Translations under genes and position numbers: made by a program
Shown here: piece after piece, positions 1 through 10,962 of the stretch
How positions within the stretch are numbered: position 1 is the stretch's first letter
How the letters are laid out: the number at the start of each line of letters is the position of its first letter
From: Nemertoderma westbladi
Taxonomy: Eukaryota > Xenacoelomorpha > Nemertodermatida > Nemertodermatidae
NCBI GenBank assembly: GCA_032718475.1
Contig: JAUCBJ010007454.1
Location: 1-45,000, forward strand
Reading direction: 5' to 3'
DNA length: 45,000 bases
Notes under the pieces: model-generated
Databases searched by the model: none
What the model saw: the letters and a program-made list of their open reading frames with translations, nothing else
What the model was told of the DNA's origin: nothing

Positions 1-3000
1 AACTTCCACCGAACACACCGCTACTTGAACCACACTGATTCACATTCCACCGAACACACCGCTACTTGAACCACAGTGATTCACATTCCACCTAACACAG
101 TAACACACCGCTACTTGAACCACACTGATTCACATTCCACCGAACACACCGCTACTTGAACCACAGTGATTCACATTCCATCGAACACAGTAACACACCG
201 CTACTTGAACCACACTGATTCACATTTCACCGAACACACCGCTACTTGAACTTCCACCGAACACACCGCTACTTGAACCACACTGATTCACATTCCACCG
301 AACACACCGCTACTTGAACCACAGTGATTCACATTCCACCTAACACACCGATACTTGAACCACAGTGATTCACATTCCATCGAACACACCGATACTTGAA
401 CCACAGTGATTCACATTCCATCGAACACAGTAACACACCGCTACTTGAACCGCACTGATTCACATTCCACCGAACACACCGCTACTTGAACCACAGTGAT
501 TCACATACCACCGAACACACCGCTACTTGAACCACAGTGATTCACATTCCACCGAACACACCGATACTTGAACCACAGTGATTCACATACCACCGAACAC
601 ACCGCTACTTGAACCACACTGATTCACATTCCACCGAACACACCGATACTTGAACCACAGTGATTCACATTCCACCGAACACAGTAACACACCGTTACTT
701 GAACCACAGTGATTCACATACCACCGAACACACCGCTACTTGAACCACAGTGATTCACATTCCACCGAACACACCGATACTTGAACCACAGTGATTCACA
801 TACCACCGAACACATCGATACTTGAACCACACTGATTCACATTCCATCGAACACAATAACACACCGTTACTTGAACCACAGTGATTCACATTCCACCGAA
901 CACACCGCTACTTGAACCACACTGATTCACATTCCACCGAACACACCGCTACTTGAACCACACTGATTCACATTCCACCTAACACACCCCTAATTGAACC
1001 ACAGTGATTCACATTCCACCGAACACACCGCTACTTGAACCACACTGATTCACATTCCACCGAATACACCGATACTTGAATCACGTTGATTCACATTCCA
1101 TCGAACACACCGCTACTTGAACCACACTGATTCACATTTCACCGAACACACCGATACTTGAACCACAGTGATTCACATTCCACCGAACACACCGATACTT
1201 GAACCACAGTGATTCACATTCCACCGAACACAATAACACACCGTTACTTGAACCACAGTGATTCACATTCCACCGAACACACCGCTACTTGAACCACACT
1301 GATTCACATTCCACCGAACACACCGCTACTTGAACCACACTGATTCACATTCCACCTAACACACCCCTAATTGAACCACAGTGATTCACATTCCACCGAA
1401 CACACCGCTACTTGAACCACACTGATTCACATTCCACCGAACACACCGCTACTTGAACCACCGTGATTCACATTCCACCGAACACAATAACACACCGTTA
1501 CTTGAACCACAGTGATTCACATTCCACCGAACACACCGCTACTTGAACCACACTGATTCACATTCCACCGAACACACCGCTACTTGAACCACACTGATTC
1601 ACATTCCACCTAACACACCCCTAATTGAACCACAGTGATTCACATTCCACCGAACACACCGCTACTTGAACCACACTGATTCACATTCCACCGAACACAC
1701 CGATACTTGAACCACATTGATTCACATTCCATCGAACACACCGCTACTTGAACCACACTGATTCACATTCCACCGAACACATCGATACTTGAACCACACT
1801 GATTCACATTCCATCGAACAAAATAACACACCGTTACTTGAACCACAGTGATTCACATTCCACCGAACACACCGCTACTTGAACCACAGTGATTCACATT
1901 CCACCGAACACACCGATACTTGAACCACAGTGATTCACATACCACCGAACACATCGATACTTGAACCACACTGATTCACATTCCATCGAACACAATAACA
2001 CACCGTTACTTGAACCACAGTGATTCACATTCCACCGAACACACCGATACTTGAACCACAGTGATTCACATACCACCGAACACATCGATACTTGAACCAC
2101 ACTGATTCACATTCCATCGAACACAATAACACACCGTTACTTGAACCACAGTGATTCACATTCCACCGAACACACCGCTACTTGAACCACACTGATTCAC
2201 ATTCCACCGAACACACCGCTACTTGAACCACACTGATTCACATTCCACCTAACACACCCCTAATTGAACCACAGTGATTCACATTCCACCGAACACACCG
2301 CTACTTGAACCACACTGATTCACATTCCACCGAATACACCGATACTTGAATCACGTTGATTCACATTCCATCGAACACACCGCTACTTGAACCACACTGA
2401 TTCACATTTCACCGAACACACCGATACTTGAACCACAGTGATTCACATTCCACCGAACACACCGATACTTGAACCACAGTGATTCACATTCCACCGAACA
2501 CAATAACACACCGTTACTTGAACCACAGTGATTCACATTCCACCGAACACACCGCTACTTGAACCACACTGATTCACATTCCACCGAACACACCGCTACT
2601 TGAACCACACTGATTCACATTCCACCTAACACACCCCTAATTGAACCACAGTGATTCACATTCCACCGAACACACCGCTACTTGAACCACACTGATTCAC
2701 ATTCCACCGAACACACCGCTACTTGAACCACCGTGATTCACATTCCACCGAACACAATAACACACCGTTACTTGAACCACAGTGATTCACATTCCACCGA
2801 ACACACCGCTACTTGAACCACACTGATTCACATTCCACCGAACACACCGCTACTTGAACCACACTGATTCACATTCCACCTAACAAACCCCTAATTGAAC
2901 CACAGTGATTCACATTCCACCGAACACACCGCTACTTGAACCACACTGATTCACATTCCACCGAACACACCGATACATGAACCACATTGATTCACATTCC

Positions 3001-4223
3001 ATCGAACACACCGCTACTTGAACCACACTGATTCACATTCCACCGAACACACCGATACTTGAACCACAGTGATTCACATTCCACCGAACACACCGATACT
3101 TGAACCACAGTGATTCACATTCCACCGAACACACCGATACTTGAACCACAGTGATTCACATTCCACCGAACACACCGATACTTGAACCACGGTGATTCAC
3201 ATTTCTCCGAACACACGGCTACTTGAACCACAGTAATTCACATCCACCGAACACACCGCTACTTGAACCACAGTGATTCACATACCACCGAACACACCGA
3301 TACTTGAACCACAGTGATTCACATTCCACCGAACACACCGATACTTGACCCACAGTGATTCACATTCCACCGAACACACCGATACTTGAACCACAGTGAT
3401 TCACATTCCACCGAACACACCGATACTTGAACCACAGTGATTCACATCCACCGAACACACCGCTACTTGAACCACAGTGATTCACATACCACCGAACACA
3501 CCGATACTTGAACCACAGTGATTCACATCCACCGAACACACCGCTACTTGAACCACAGTGATTCACATACCACCGAACACACCGATACTTGAACCACAGT
3601 GATTCACATTCCACCGAACACACCGATACTTGAACCAGTGATTCACATTCCACCGAACACACCGATACTTGAACCACAGTGATTCACATTCCACCGAACA
3701 CACCGATACTTGAACCACAGTGATTCACATTCCACCGAACACACCGATACTTGAACCACAGTGATTCACATTTCACCGAACACACCGCTACTTGAACCAC
3801 AGTGATTCACATTCCACCGAACACACCGATACTTGAACCACAGTGATTCACATTCCACCGAACACACCGATACTTGAACCACAGTGATTCACATTCCACC
3901 GAACACAGTAACACACCGATACTTGAACCACACTGATTCACATTCTACCGAACACACCGATACTTGAACCACAGTGATTCACATTCCACCGAACACACCG
4001 ATACTTGAACCACAGTGATTCACATTTCACCGAACACACCGCTACTTGAACCACAGTGATTCACATTCCACCGAACACACCGATACTTGAACCACAGTGA
4101 TTCACATTCCACCGAACACACCGTTACTTGAACCACAGTGATTCACATTCCACCGAACACACCGATACTTGAACCACAGTGATTCACATTCCACCAAACA
4201 CAGTAACACACCGTTACTTGAAC
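1..4223. repeat. 41-bp satellite array (intron 3 of TEP1)
   Basis: About 100 tandem copies of a 41-bp unit whose core reads CACATTCCACCGAACACACC followed by a CTACTTGAACCACAGTGATT-like half. Variants carry an 8-bp insertion (GTAACACA or ATAACACA), CTAATTGAACC in place of CTACTTGAACC, or GATACTTG in place of GCTACTTG. Variant order repeats on a larger scale: the rare CACGTTGATT variant near 1084 and 2354 and the CCCCTAATTG variants recur at an offset of about 1270 bp, close to 31 x 41. Because 41 is not a multiple of 3, short open frames appear in every frame; they are not genes. On the minus strand the array lies downstream of the TEP1 exon 3 donor, so it is intronic. Confidence 0.95.
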
Positions 4224-4234
4224 CACACTGATTC

Positions 4235-5608
4235 TACTACTAGTATCGGCATGCTGCATTGCAGCTGCTTTTTTAAGAATGCTGTGCCGGCTTGTCGACA
4301 AAATTGCGCGGCTTGTCGACAAAATTGCGTCGCCACAACTCCCTATCACCCATGACATTTGCTAGATCATCCGCATCTTCAAGGCCATTGTCCTTTAAGA
4401 TGCGTCTCAAGAAAGTCATGGGCTGTCCACCATGCTTATTCACTCCATGAGGCTGCCAAAGTACAAGATTATGCACTGGCTGGTCCTCACGGCGAAAGCA
4501 ATGTCCTGCAAAGCGGAGGCGATTTTGTTCTAGTGTCAAGCTTGGGGGAACCAATGAGACACCTCCAATGTTATAAAGTGTCTGGTTGGAGATGTGTGCA
4601 TTGTACTTGACACAATGAACCCGGCGTAGCATTCTTGTGAATGTGCCATCCAGAGATTTGGTGTCCTCAGCAGTTAGAGCCCAGCATGGACTCCCATAGA
4701 GGAGTACTGGAACTACTGCTGCTCTAAATAATCGGACCTTTAGTTTCCGATTAATTCTCGGTGACTTCCAAATCCTGGAAAGCCCATTCAAGGCTGCCCA
4801 TGCCTTTCCCTTACGTATTCGAAGGTCCTCATCTGACTTCCGGATCCATGATCCCAGGTAACAGAAGTCGTCCACATGCTCAAGCATACCATCCTTTGAG
4901 CTTATGCTCATCCGATCAGAGACTTGCTGAGAACTTTCAAAGTTAACTGTCAAAATTTTGGTCTTTCTGGAGTTAATAAAAAGACCAACACTAGAAGCAG
5001 CATGTTCTAATGAGCTGAGGAGCCGTTGGGCTCCCTCTAGTGATTCTGAGAGTACTCTAAGTCATCAGCAAAGTCTAGATCAGTTAGGTACTTGGCAGGA
5101 TTTCCTCGACTTCTGGAGCCAGTAGGTGGAGTTATCATCACCCCATCATCATTATGATGATCTAAAGACATGCGTAGAACATAGTCAACCACAATTATGA
5201 ACAAGAATGGTGCAAGTGTGTCTCCCTGGAGGACGCCCCATAACACTTCAAATGGTTCTGTGTCACCGTCAACAGTATAGACACAAATGTTGTCGAACCA
5301 TCGTATACTGATCTGATTGCTGCAATAATTTCATCGGGAATCCCATATAATGAAAGTATGCTGAACATACGTGACCAAGAGACTGAATCAAAGGCCTTGA
5401 AGAAGTCAACAAAGATAACAGCCAGATGTCTGTCTTTCTTTTTTGATAACTCTTCAATTATCCTTCTAAGTGCCAAAATGGGCTCCATGGTCCCACGACC
5501 TTTACGGAACCCATTCTGATTTCCACGGAGCATTCTCTCAATGGGATCCCTGATGCAATTTAATAGAATTCTATTGTATAGCTTTGCAGCAATCGAGATC
5601 AATGAGAT
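4235..5608 (-). mobile_element. 5'-truncated LINE inserted in the satellite
   Basis: A non-satellite block on the minus strand carrying reverse-transcriptase sequence. The 11-bp sequence CACACTGATTC lies directly on both sides (4224-4234 and 5609-5619) and belongs to the satellite unit, so it is a target-site duplication from a single insertion. The element's 3' end is at the left and finishes in a TAG/GTA-type microsatellite (TACTACTAGTA on the plus strand), as does the related copy at 33322. The 5' end is truncated in the RT domain, typical of incomplete target-primed reverse transcription. The protein resembles RTE/CR1-type elements common in invertebrates; clade assignment is not certain. 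Confidence 0.9.
4273..5608 (-). pseudogene. LINE reverse transcriptase fragment, frameshifted
   Basis: The fragment runs in three pieces on the minus strand. The first (5608 to about 5275) has the fingers/palm motifs NQNGFRKGRGT and VIFVDFFKAFDSVSW. The second (5246-5037) has GVLQGDTLAPFLF and the catalytic FADDL. The third (from about 5050 to 4273) has YLGSWI, LLYGSPCW, TRMLRR and RLRFAGHC, the usual C-terminal region of these LINEs. Frame changes occur near 5275 and again just after FADD near 5050, so no continuous protein remains. There is no endonuclease domain because of 5' truncation. The element is dead but was recent enough to keep a clean target-site duplication. Confidence 0.88.
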
Positions 5609-5709
5609 CACACTGATTCACATTCCACCGAACACACCGATACTTGAACCACAGTGATTCACATTCCACCGAACACACCGCTACTTGAACCACAGTGATT
5701 CACATTCCA
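5609..5709. repeat. 41-bp satellite, proximal edge
   Basis: Two and a half further units of the same satellite resume after the LINE and stop at about 5709. On the minus strand this edge is the very beginning of TEP1 intron 3: the donor GTGAGT occupies 5710-5715 and satellite sequence (GGAATGTGAATC) starts within a few bases of it. Confidence 0.9.
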
Positions 5710-5715
5710 ACTCAC

Positions 5716-5912
5716 CTAGCTGGTGGATTCCACCGAGCACCGGTTTCCCATTAATCTCTCCTACCCAGTTGCTATGGTAACCAGGTAAGTATTTCCTCGA
5801 CTCCTTTACGAGTTGTTTAAGTTCATCCAATCGGAGGACCTGGCCAGGGGAGTCAGGAAAGAATACCGACACCCACTTCTGCGGCAGGACTTTAAGTACT
5901 TTCAGTTTATCC
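5716..5912 (-). CDS. TEP1: TEP1 exon 3 (end of DUF4062 region)
   Basis: A 197-nt internal exon. The acceptor is a pyrimidine-rich ACCCATTTAG just above 5912, and the donor is CTAG|GTGAGT at 5716/5715, a perfect consensus. The exon starts with the third base of an Arg codon split across intron 2 and ends in phase 1. It encodes about 65 residues including LDELKQL, NWVGEINGKPVLGGI and HQL. This matches the order and spacing seen in vertebrate TEP1 between DUF4062 and the NACHT domain (an FRD segment, an ELK segment, then a W-G-G-P-GG segment). The upstream open frame starting at 6001 is mostly intron read-through, so its Met is not a real start. The next exon is not in the window. Confidence 0.85.
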
Positions 5913-6361
5913 CTAAATGGGTAAAATATGTGAATAATTAAATTAAATAGAACTGGACCACCACTCCCGGTGGCAGATGTTCTTCTACTACAACTGGACA
6001 TATTCAGTGAGTTACTGTAGTAGGCCTACATAGTTGATCCTGTAGTCGGTAGAGACACTATTAGCTTCTAGTTTTGAACAACATGTACTAAATTAGTAAT
6101 AACGTAATAGTAATATAATAGTCGGAACGACTATTATATTACATTAACCATTATTATTCATTAAACAAACTTAATTTATTATACATTTGGACATAAATAG
6201 TAATAATACCTATTATTATATGTATGTGACATTACGGTACGTTACGTTACGTACAAAAGAATAGGCACTGGAACCTGTACCAGAGGTCTAGTTAAGGTCT
6301 TTAATATAGATTGGCTAAAGTCAAGCAGCGCATAAAACTCAGGTATAAAAAACTTCAGTAC
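5913..6361 (-). other. TEP1 intron 2
   Basis: A 449-bp AT-rich intron with GT at 6360-6361 and AG at 5913-5914 on the minus strand. It contains a perfect 15-bp hairpin with a 3-nt loop (6110-6124 paired with 6128-6142). No other gene-like content is seen. Confidence 0.8.
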
Positions 6362-6541
6362 CTCAGATAATATAAGGATTTTCCAGGGTTTTTTTTCAAT
6401 CCTTGACGCATTTCCATGTCAGTTATACTGATATCGGAACGGCACTCATTCAACCAATCGAACTGGGGTTCTTTAGGTATTGCAGACGGGTCAGGTACCC
6501 ACCCATAGCGCTCCCCTAGGAGACCGATAAAGTAGTCGCAC
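6362..6541 (-). CDS. TEP1: TEP1 exon 2 (middle of DUF4062)
   Basis: A 180-nt exon missed by simple ORF calling. After one base completing a split codon it reads CDYFIGLLGERYGWVPD, later FDWLNECRSDISITDMEM, and ends LYYL plus two bases. The FxGLLGxRYGW and T-x-ME motifs are hallmarks of DUF4062 as it occurs in TEP1 and related STAND proteins. The acceptor is AATCCACAG|GTGCGAC at 6542/6541 and the donor CTGAG|GTACTG at 6362/6361. Exon 1 ends with AG and this exon starts with G, giving Arg; this exon ends with AG and exon 3 starts with G, again giving Arg. Both junctions keep the frame, which strongly supports the three-exon model. It contains an A8 run that is a plausible place for sequencing error. 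Confidence 0.9.
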
Positions 6542-6563
6542 CTGTGGATTAAAGTAGTCGCAC
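6542..6563 (-). repeat. 22-bp duplication making a tandem splice acceptor
   Basis: On the minus strand GTGCGACTACTTTAATCCACAG is a near copy of the first bases of exon 2 plus its acceptor, so two identical ATCCACAG|GTGCGACTACTTT junctions lie 22 nt apart. Only the downstream one (exon starting at 6541) keeps the TEP1 frame; using the upstream one (6563) would add 22 nt and shift it. Confidence 0.9.
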
Positions 6564-7342
6564 CTGTGGATATGATATTCTAGAACTTATTTCTCGCTTA
6601 ATCTGCTATAAGTGCAGGTCTAAAGCGCGTAAAAAATACAAACCAAATTAGTGAAATTAAATAAACTTAGATCTATAATAATGTCCAAAAGAAACGTTGA
6701 AATATTCAGATTTTAGTGTCTTCTTGTAATAATACTAGACTGGATTCTGGCTGGTAGGTAACCGATTGAATATAACAGGTGTTGCGTACGAGAAACTTCA
6801 ATCACCATAAGAGTTATATTCACAAACAGACTTGATTAATGTTAACTGGTAGTGACTCAATACCAGTTAACATCAAAACTATTGAGACCTTGAAGTGTGT
6901 GAATTAATATTAATAAAATCCGACAGAGAAGCTGGAGCTTGATAAGGAAGCTCCCCCTCCACCCACCCCTCATTACTTCTTTACACATATTCAGCATCAT
7001 GCATTTTCTCACTTTCTGGGTGGTAACGCTTACTAGCAATGCTATTAGCTGCCATCCAGACCATCATAGACATATCATACTCTCACCCTCAGTTCTAGTT
7101 CAAGTTCAAGGAAGTCTATGTCAGTCAGGAGTCAATAGAGTTGAAAATAATTTCAATAAAATTATACAAATTTGATTTATTACTTAATTTATTACAAATA
7201 TAATGTATATAATATAATATAGTTAGTTATTAATTATTTTAATTTTATTTATTACGAAAAGCGTTCGTGAATTGTAACTAAAGCTTTAAATATATATATA
7301 AAACAAATCAATCTACAATGTTAGATTAGACGTAAACCCCAC
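6542..7342 (-). other. TEP1 intron 1
   Basis: An 801-bp AT-rich intron between donor AG|GTGGGG (7343/7342) and the acceptor at 6542-6543. It holds a 13-bp perfect inverted repeat with a 9-nt loop (6839-6851 with 6861-6873). Short open frames here have no recognisable content. Confidence 0.8.
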
Positions 7343-10305
7343 CTGATAACTTCTTCCAAACACAATCCCACAGATTTACTGTGTTTGAAATCATCCTCAG
7401 TGATTCCCCAGCGGAGATCAACCTCGAAAACATTGATAAATAACGGGTTGAAGTGCCGTCGCAGTTCCGGGAACACGTACCGTGACAGCATATCGCGTTC
7501 CCCAAACATATCGCGGAACGTGGAACTTATAAATACTCTAACGGTCCGCCATTGGGCTGTGGGACGATGAACGGGTACCACTGCGGGAACTTTAGCTTTG
7601 GTCTCGATCCCAGGATTGGTAACCGGGGTCACATCGATGGTGTCCAGTTGGTAGACTTTGTCAATGTTGTTTACATGGTTCAGTTGGCCTTTGTTCCCAC
7701 GTTCGGCTATAAACTTTAGGATTTGGTCGGAATATCCAGTTAGCAAAACATCGTTGGGATGAGCCAATGGGGTGTCAGTGACGTTCGTATTGGCTAAAAG
7801 ATCAACGTTGACATACAAGAGGTTTTTATTGACTTGTTGGCGATACTTCCTAGTAAAATTACCCGCGAGATTTCTAATATGTTCGGTTGAAGTTCCGATG
7901 GTAATCAGGTTGTCCAGCTGACTTCTATCATGGACCATGTCCATAAGAGACGTCCAAGGCGAATGTCCCGCATCTGACTTCCAGTTCGTTAACTTACCCT
8001 TCATTATTGTCGCGAGTTTCAGCACACTGTCCAGCACGTCGAGAATAGTGCCTTTCTCTAACTCGACTACTTTACTCTCAGCCTCGGTGTAGATAAAGAA
8101 GGTGGAGTCCTCGCAGCAGTATTTGCACATCAGCCCGAGTAGTAGGCCGACCTCCAACAGCGACCTGGGCTTCCCTAGACCCCGGGCCGCGGTGCAGGGG
8201 AGATCCATAGCCGAACTAACCTCACACAAGATTATGGTACAACCCGCGATAGGAGTTACATTGTGAACCGTCGCTATCTTAACCGACTGATCCAAAGCTT
8301 TCTTATACCGCTCGATAACTGACTTATCGAACAGACAGACTTTAGTCGGTTTGGCCTGGCCTTTCTTCTTTAATCGTTTAGCCATTGCGTATTTTCCCTT
8401 TTGTTTCAAACTCTTTATCATTTTAGCTTTATTATTAAACATCCCTTTACTAGTAAACGACTTTTCCGCATTTTCTACAGCAAGCAGGACGGTCTTCTCA
8501 AACTCTTTAACGAGGCCATTAAGAGCTTCATAAGCAGAGAAGAATCTAAAGGGGAACTGTTTGGAGCGAGTCACCTGCCATTTATCCTGTAAGCGTTTCA
8601 GCACCATCGCGTGGTGTTTCTCGCTGATTCCAGCGCGAATTAGGTTGCGTAGATTACGCAGCATCGCCATGAACGGGAGCTTCTTGTTGTCCAACAGAGA
8701 CTCCCAGACCTCTGCTTTATTCCCCTTCATAGACACCTGGGTCTCCCAGGTCTCCGGGGTTTTCAACTTCATCCGGATACCAGCACGACTGGAATCGAAC
8801 TCACCAGGGAGTTTACTCCTGTAGTATTCCTCCATATTTCCAGGGTATTTCTTCCCCAGAATGCACATCACATGGTAAACCGGCTCGGTTATATGTAGTT
8901 TCCTTATCAGTTGTTTTAATGTAAAATGAACTCCAGTGGAATTCTTTTGTTCATCAACAACTTCGTCTCTCGATAACTCAGTTTCCTTTCCTTTTTTATT
9001 TTTTCTCCAAGCTGATGTTAACTGCCGTCTCGCTATTCCCACTTCCGGAACTGTTTTACTGGGAATTCTCGATTTGTTACTTAAAAGTTTGGCTCTGTTG
9101 AGTTTCAACTTTGATTTCTCTTTGTTATATTTACCGAGAAGGTATTCGTCGAACCCAATAAACCTCGCAGACATTACCTTCCGCAACGCGGCTGGAACGT
9201 GTCCATCCAATAAACTTCCGTCAGAAAAAGTCGTGTAGATTTCTGCGACTTCGATCCAATCGTTCGGAATAACAACAATCTTAGAGAAATAGCGCTTGAG
9301 AAACGGTCGACAAGCCGGATGAAACGATGCCAAAGCGACGAGGTAATTGGAAGGTGTTCGGATGTTGAGTTCTAGTCTGGAATAAAGAGCGACCTTCAGG
9401 ACGAATTCCGGGTCGCCAGCTGCGACAACGTCAGAGACCAGCGAGGCTATTCGGTTACGAGTTGCGTCGTTTCTGTCTCGGTAATCCGGAGAGCTAACCA
9501 AACTGCTCGCAATTCCGTTTATAAAGGATTTCTTAAGAACGTCGACTTCATCCGCATCTTCGTGTTTTTGTCTCTTACAAGGGATTTCATCTTCTATCTG
9601 ATTTGGGGGACTAACGAACAAACTCTGTGCGTTTGATTCAGATGACCCAGCCAAGGAGATGGTCTGGTAGTCGGGAAACTGGGGCGACACCGACGAGGTC
9701 TGGGTGTCTAGAGACTGACAACTATCCTGAGATATCTGCCTCGACAGAGAAGGGGTTCCGCCGTCTAGTTTCAATAGTGTCGGCCGGAGTTGGTTGCCAT
9801 GACTGCGTAATCCTAGCTCCAGACTACCAGCTGTCAAGGGATCTATTAAGGTACCGGTACCGGTACTTGGTGTTTTACGTTTCTGTGGAAGTTTGGAAAG
9901 TCTTGGTGCCAACAGCAGTGGATTCTGTGACGACAGTTGATAATTCGTTAGATAAAATGTTTTAATGTTTATAATAGAAATCGCCTTATTAGAGGAAATA
10001 GTTGTCTTAGGGGAATTGGATTGCAGAATAAGTGATGATGACAAATAGTTTTTTCCCGACTTTACATGACTTTGTTGTAGTTGAGTGTTAACCAACGATG
10101 ACGTTGGTCTCATATTAGATAGCGGTAGCGGCGTTCGAAGTGACATTGATTGAGAAGACAAGCCGAGTGCGCCTTTCGTTGGCATTTTTTCTCCAGAATA
10201 ATTGACGGCCCCAGTTAGACCAAGCTGACCTAAGTTGTTGGATAGGTTTGGAGAAGTTAAACGACCCGTCAACTGCGTTCGATGCTGCAATAGTGGATTT
10301 TCCAT
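7343..10305 (-). CDS. TEP1: TEP1 exon 1: telomerase protein component 1, N-terminal part
   Basis: TEP1 is an RNA-binding subunit of vault particles that also associates with telomerase. The exon encodes 987 residues plus two bases. Residues 1-255 are low-complexity, rich in Ser, Leu and Gln. Residues about 260-680 form a TROVE (Ro/TEP1 RNA-binding) domain, including NDATRNRIASLVSDV, LYSRLELNIRTPSNYL and the LRNLRNLIRAGI segment. Residues about 686-870 form a vWA-like domain with a degenerate MIDAS (EVSSAM in place of DxSxS). Residues from 921 start DUF4062 with VRVFISSTFRDM and DLRWGITE. The ATG at 10305 has an in-frame TAA just upstream. The frame could run on to 7321, but conservation and the AG|GTGGGG donor place the exon end at 7343. 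One large uninterrupted exon is unusual compared with vertebrate TEP1, which has many introns here. The NACHT and WD40 regions are off-window. Confidence 0.94.
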
Positions 10306-10574
10306 ACTAATTTAATTATTCAATAGCAGAATAGTCATACTCCAGTACTCTCTGACTCTTCTGAGCCTAATTCAATTCAGTAGGCCTAATTACTAAATAA
10401 AATAATCAGATAGCAGGATAGGCCTAATTACTAAATAAAATAATCAGATAGCAGGATAGGCCTAATAAATACATTTAATAGGCCTAAAATAAATAATTAA
10501 ATTCAGTTCTGCAGTTTGTAGGTGGTCAGATTTTTCAACCGGAAATCTTTTAGAGAATGTCGTGTTTGTAGTTT
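10306..10574 (-). other. TEP1 5' flank
   Basis: Upstream sequence of the TEP1 start codon. It is AT-rich and contains a tandem 38-bp duplication (10382-10459) that carries AGGCCTAAT and AATAATCAGATAGCAGGAT. No TATA box or other promoter element can be called with confidence. Confidence 0.5.
10382..10459. repeat. 38-bp direct duplication
   Basis: Two adjacent copies of a unit reading AGGCCTAATTACTAAATAAA followed by ATAATCAGATAGCAGGAT; a third partial AGGCCTAATAAAT follows. Confidence 0.9.
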
Positions 10575-10747
10575 GTCCCTCCAGCCAGCCCGGTCCGACG
10601 ACGACTGACAAAATAGTACAATATACAGATATAGTACAAAAGAGTACCAAAGAGTACAATAAAGTGAAAAATAGTACAAAAGAGTGCAAAAATAGTACAA
10701 ACTAGCGAGAAACGCATACAAAACGTGTATTGTATACCAGTGCAGTA

Positions 10748-10863
10748 TACAATGTGTTGGCAAGCTGTAGGTATTATATATTAAGATGTATTATATACAT
10801 TATAAATGTATAATAACAAACACCTCGAAAAATACAGCTCTGCAGCTTGCCAACACATTGTTA
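10748..10863. repeat. Local 17-bp inverted repeat
   Basis: AATGTGTTGGCAAGCTG near 10750 is matched by its exact reverse complement CAGCTTGCCAACACATT near 10846, separated by about 75 bp of AT-rich DNA, inside the larger foldback element. Confidence 0.75.
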
Positions 10864-10962
10864 CTATCAATAATCAAAAATCAGGCTGTCAGGGGCTAAT
10901 ATAATCTGATAATGGCAGCTGGCTTTGACAGCTTTGAAGTTAATACTCCATATCTCAAGAAT

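Noticed and set aside
1894-3677. Open frames of 60-105 codons in the 41-bp satellite
   Set aside because: They repeat the satellite unit in shifting frames (CESLWFKYRCVRW type) and have no unique sequence; intronic on the TEP1 model.
4359-4946. Plus-strand frames opposite the LINE
   Set aside because: Antisense shadows of the reverse-transcriptase fragment.
5050-5062. Second hammerhead core (CTGATGA on the minus strand)
   Set aside because: The bases encode the RT FADD motif and no GAAAC strand or stems follow.
5681-6001. 106-codon minus-strand frame taken as a separate gene
   Set aside because: Its first ~30 codons are intron 2 and its last codons are satellite; only 5716-5912 is exonic and belongs to TEP1.
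8351-9965. Plus-strand frames opposite TEP1 exon 1
   Set aside because: Antisense shadows of a well-supported conserved exon.
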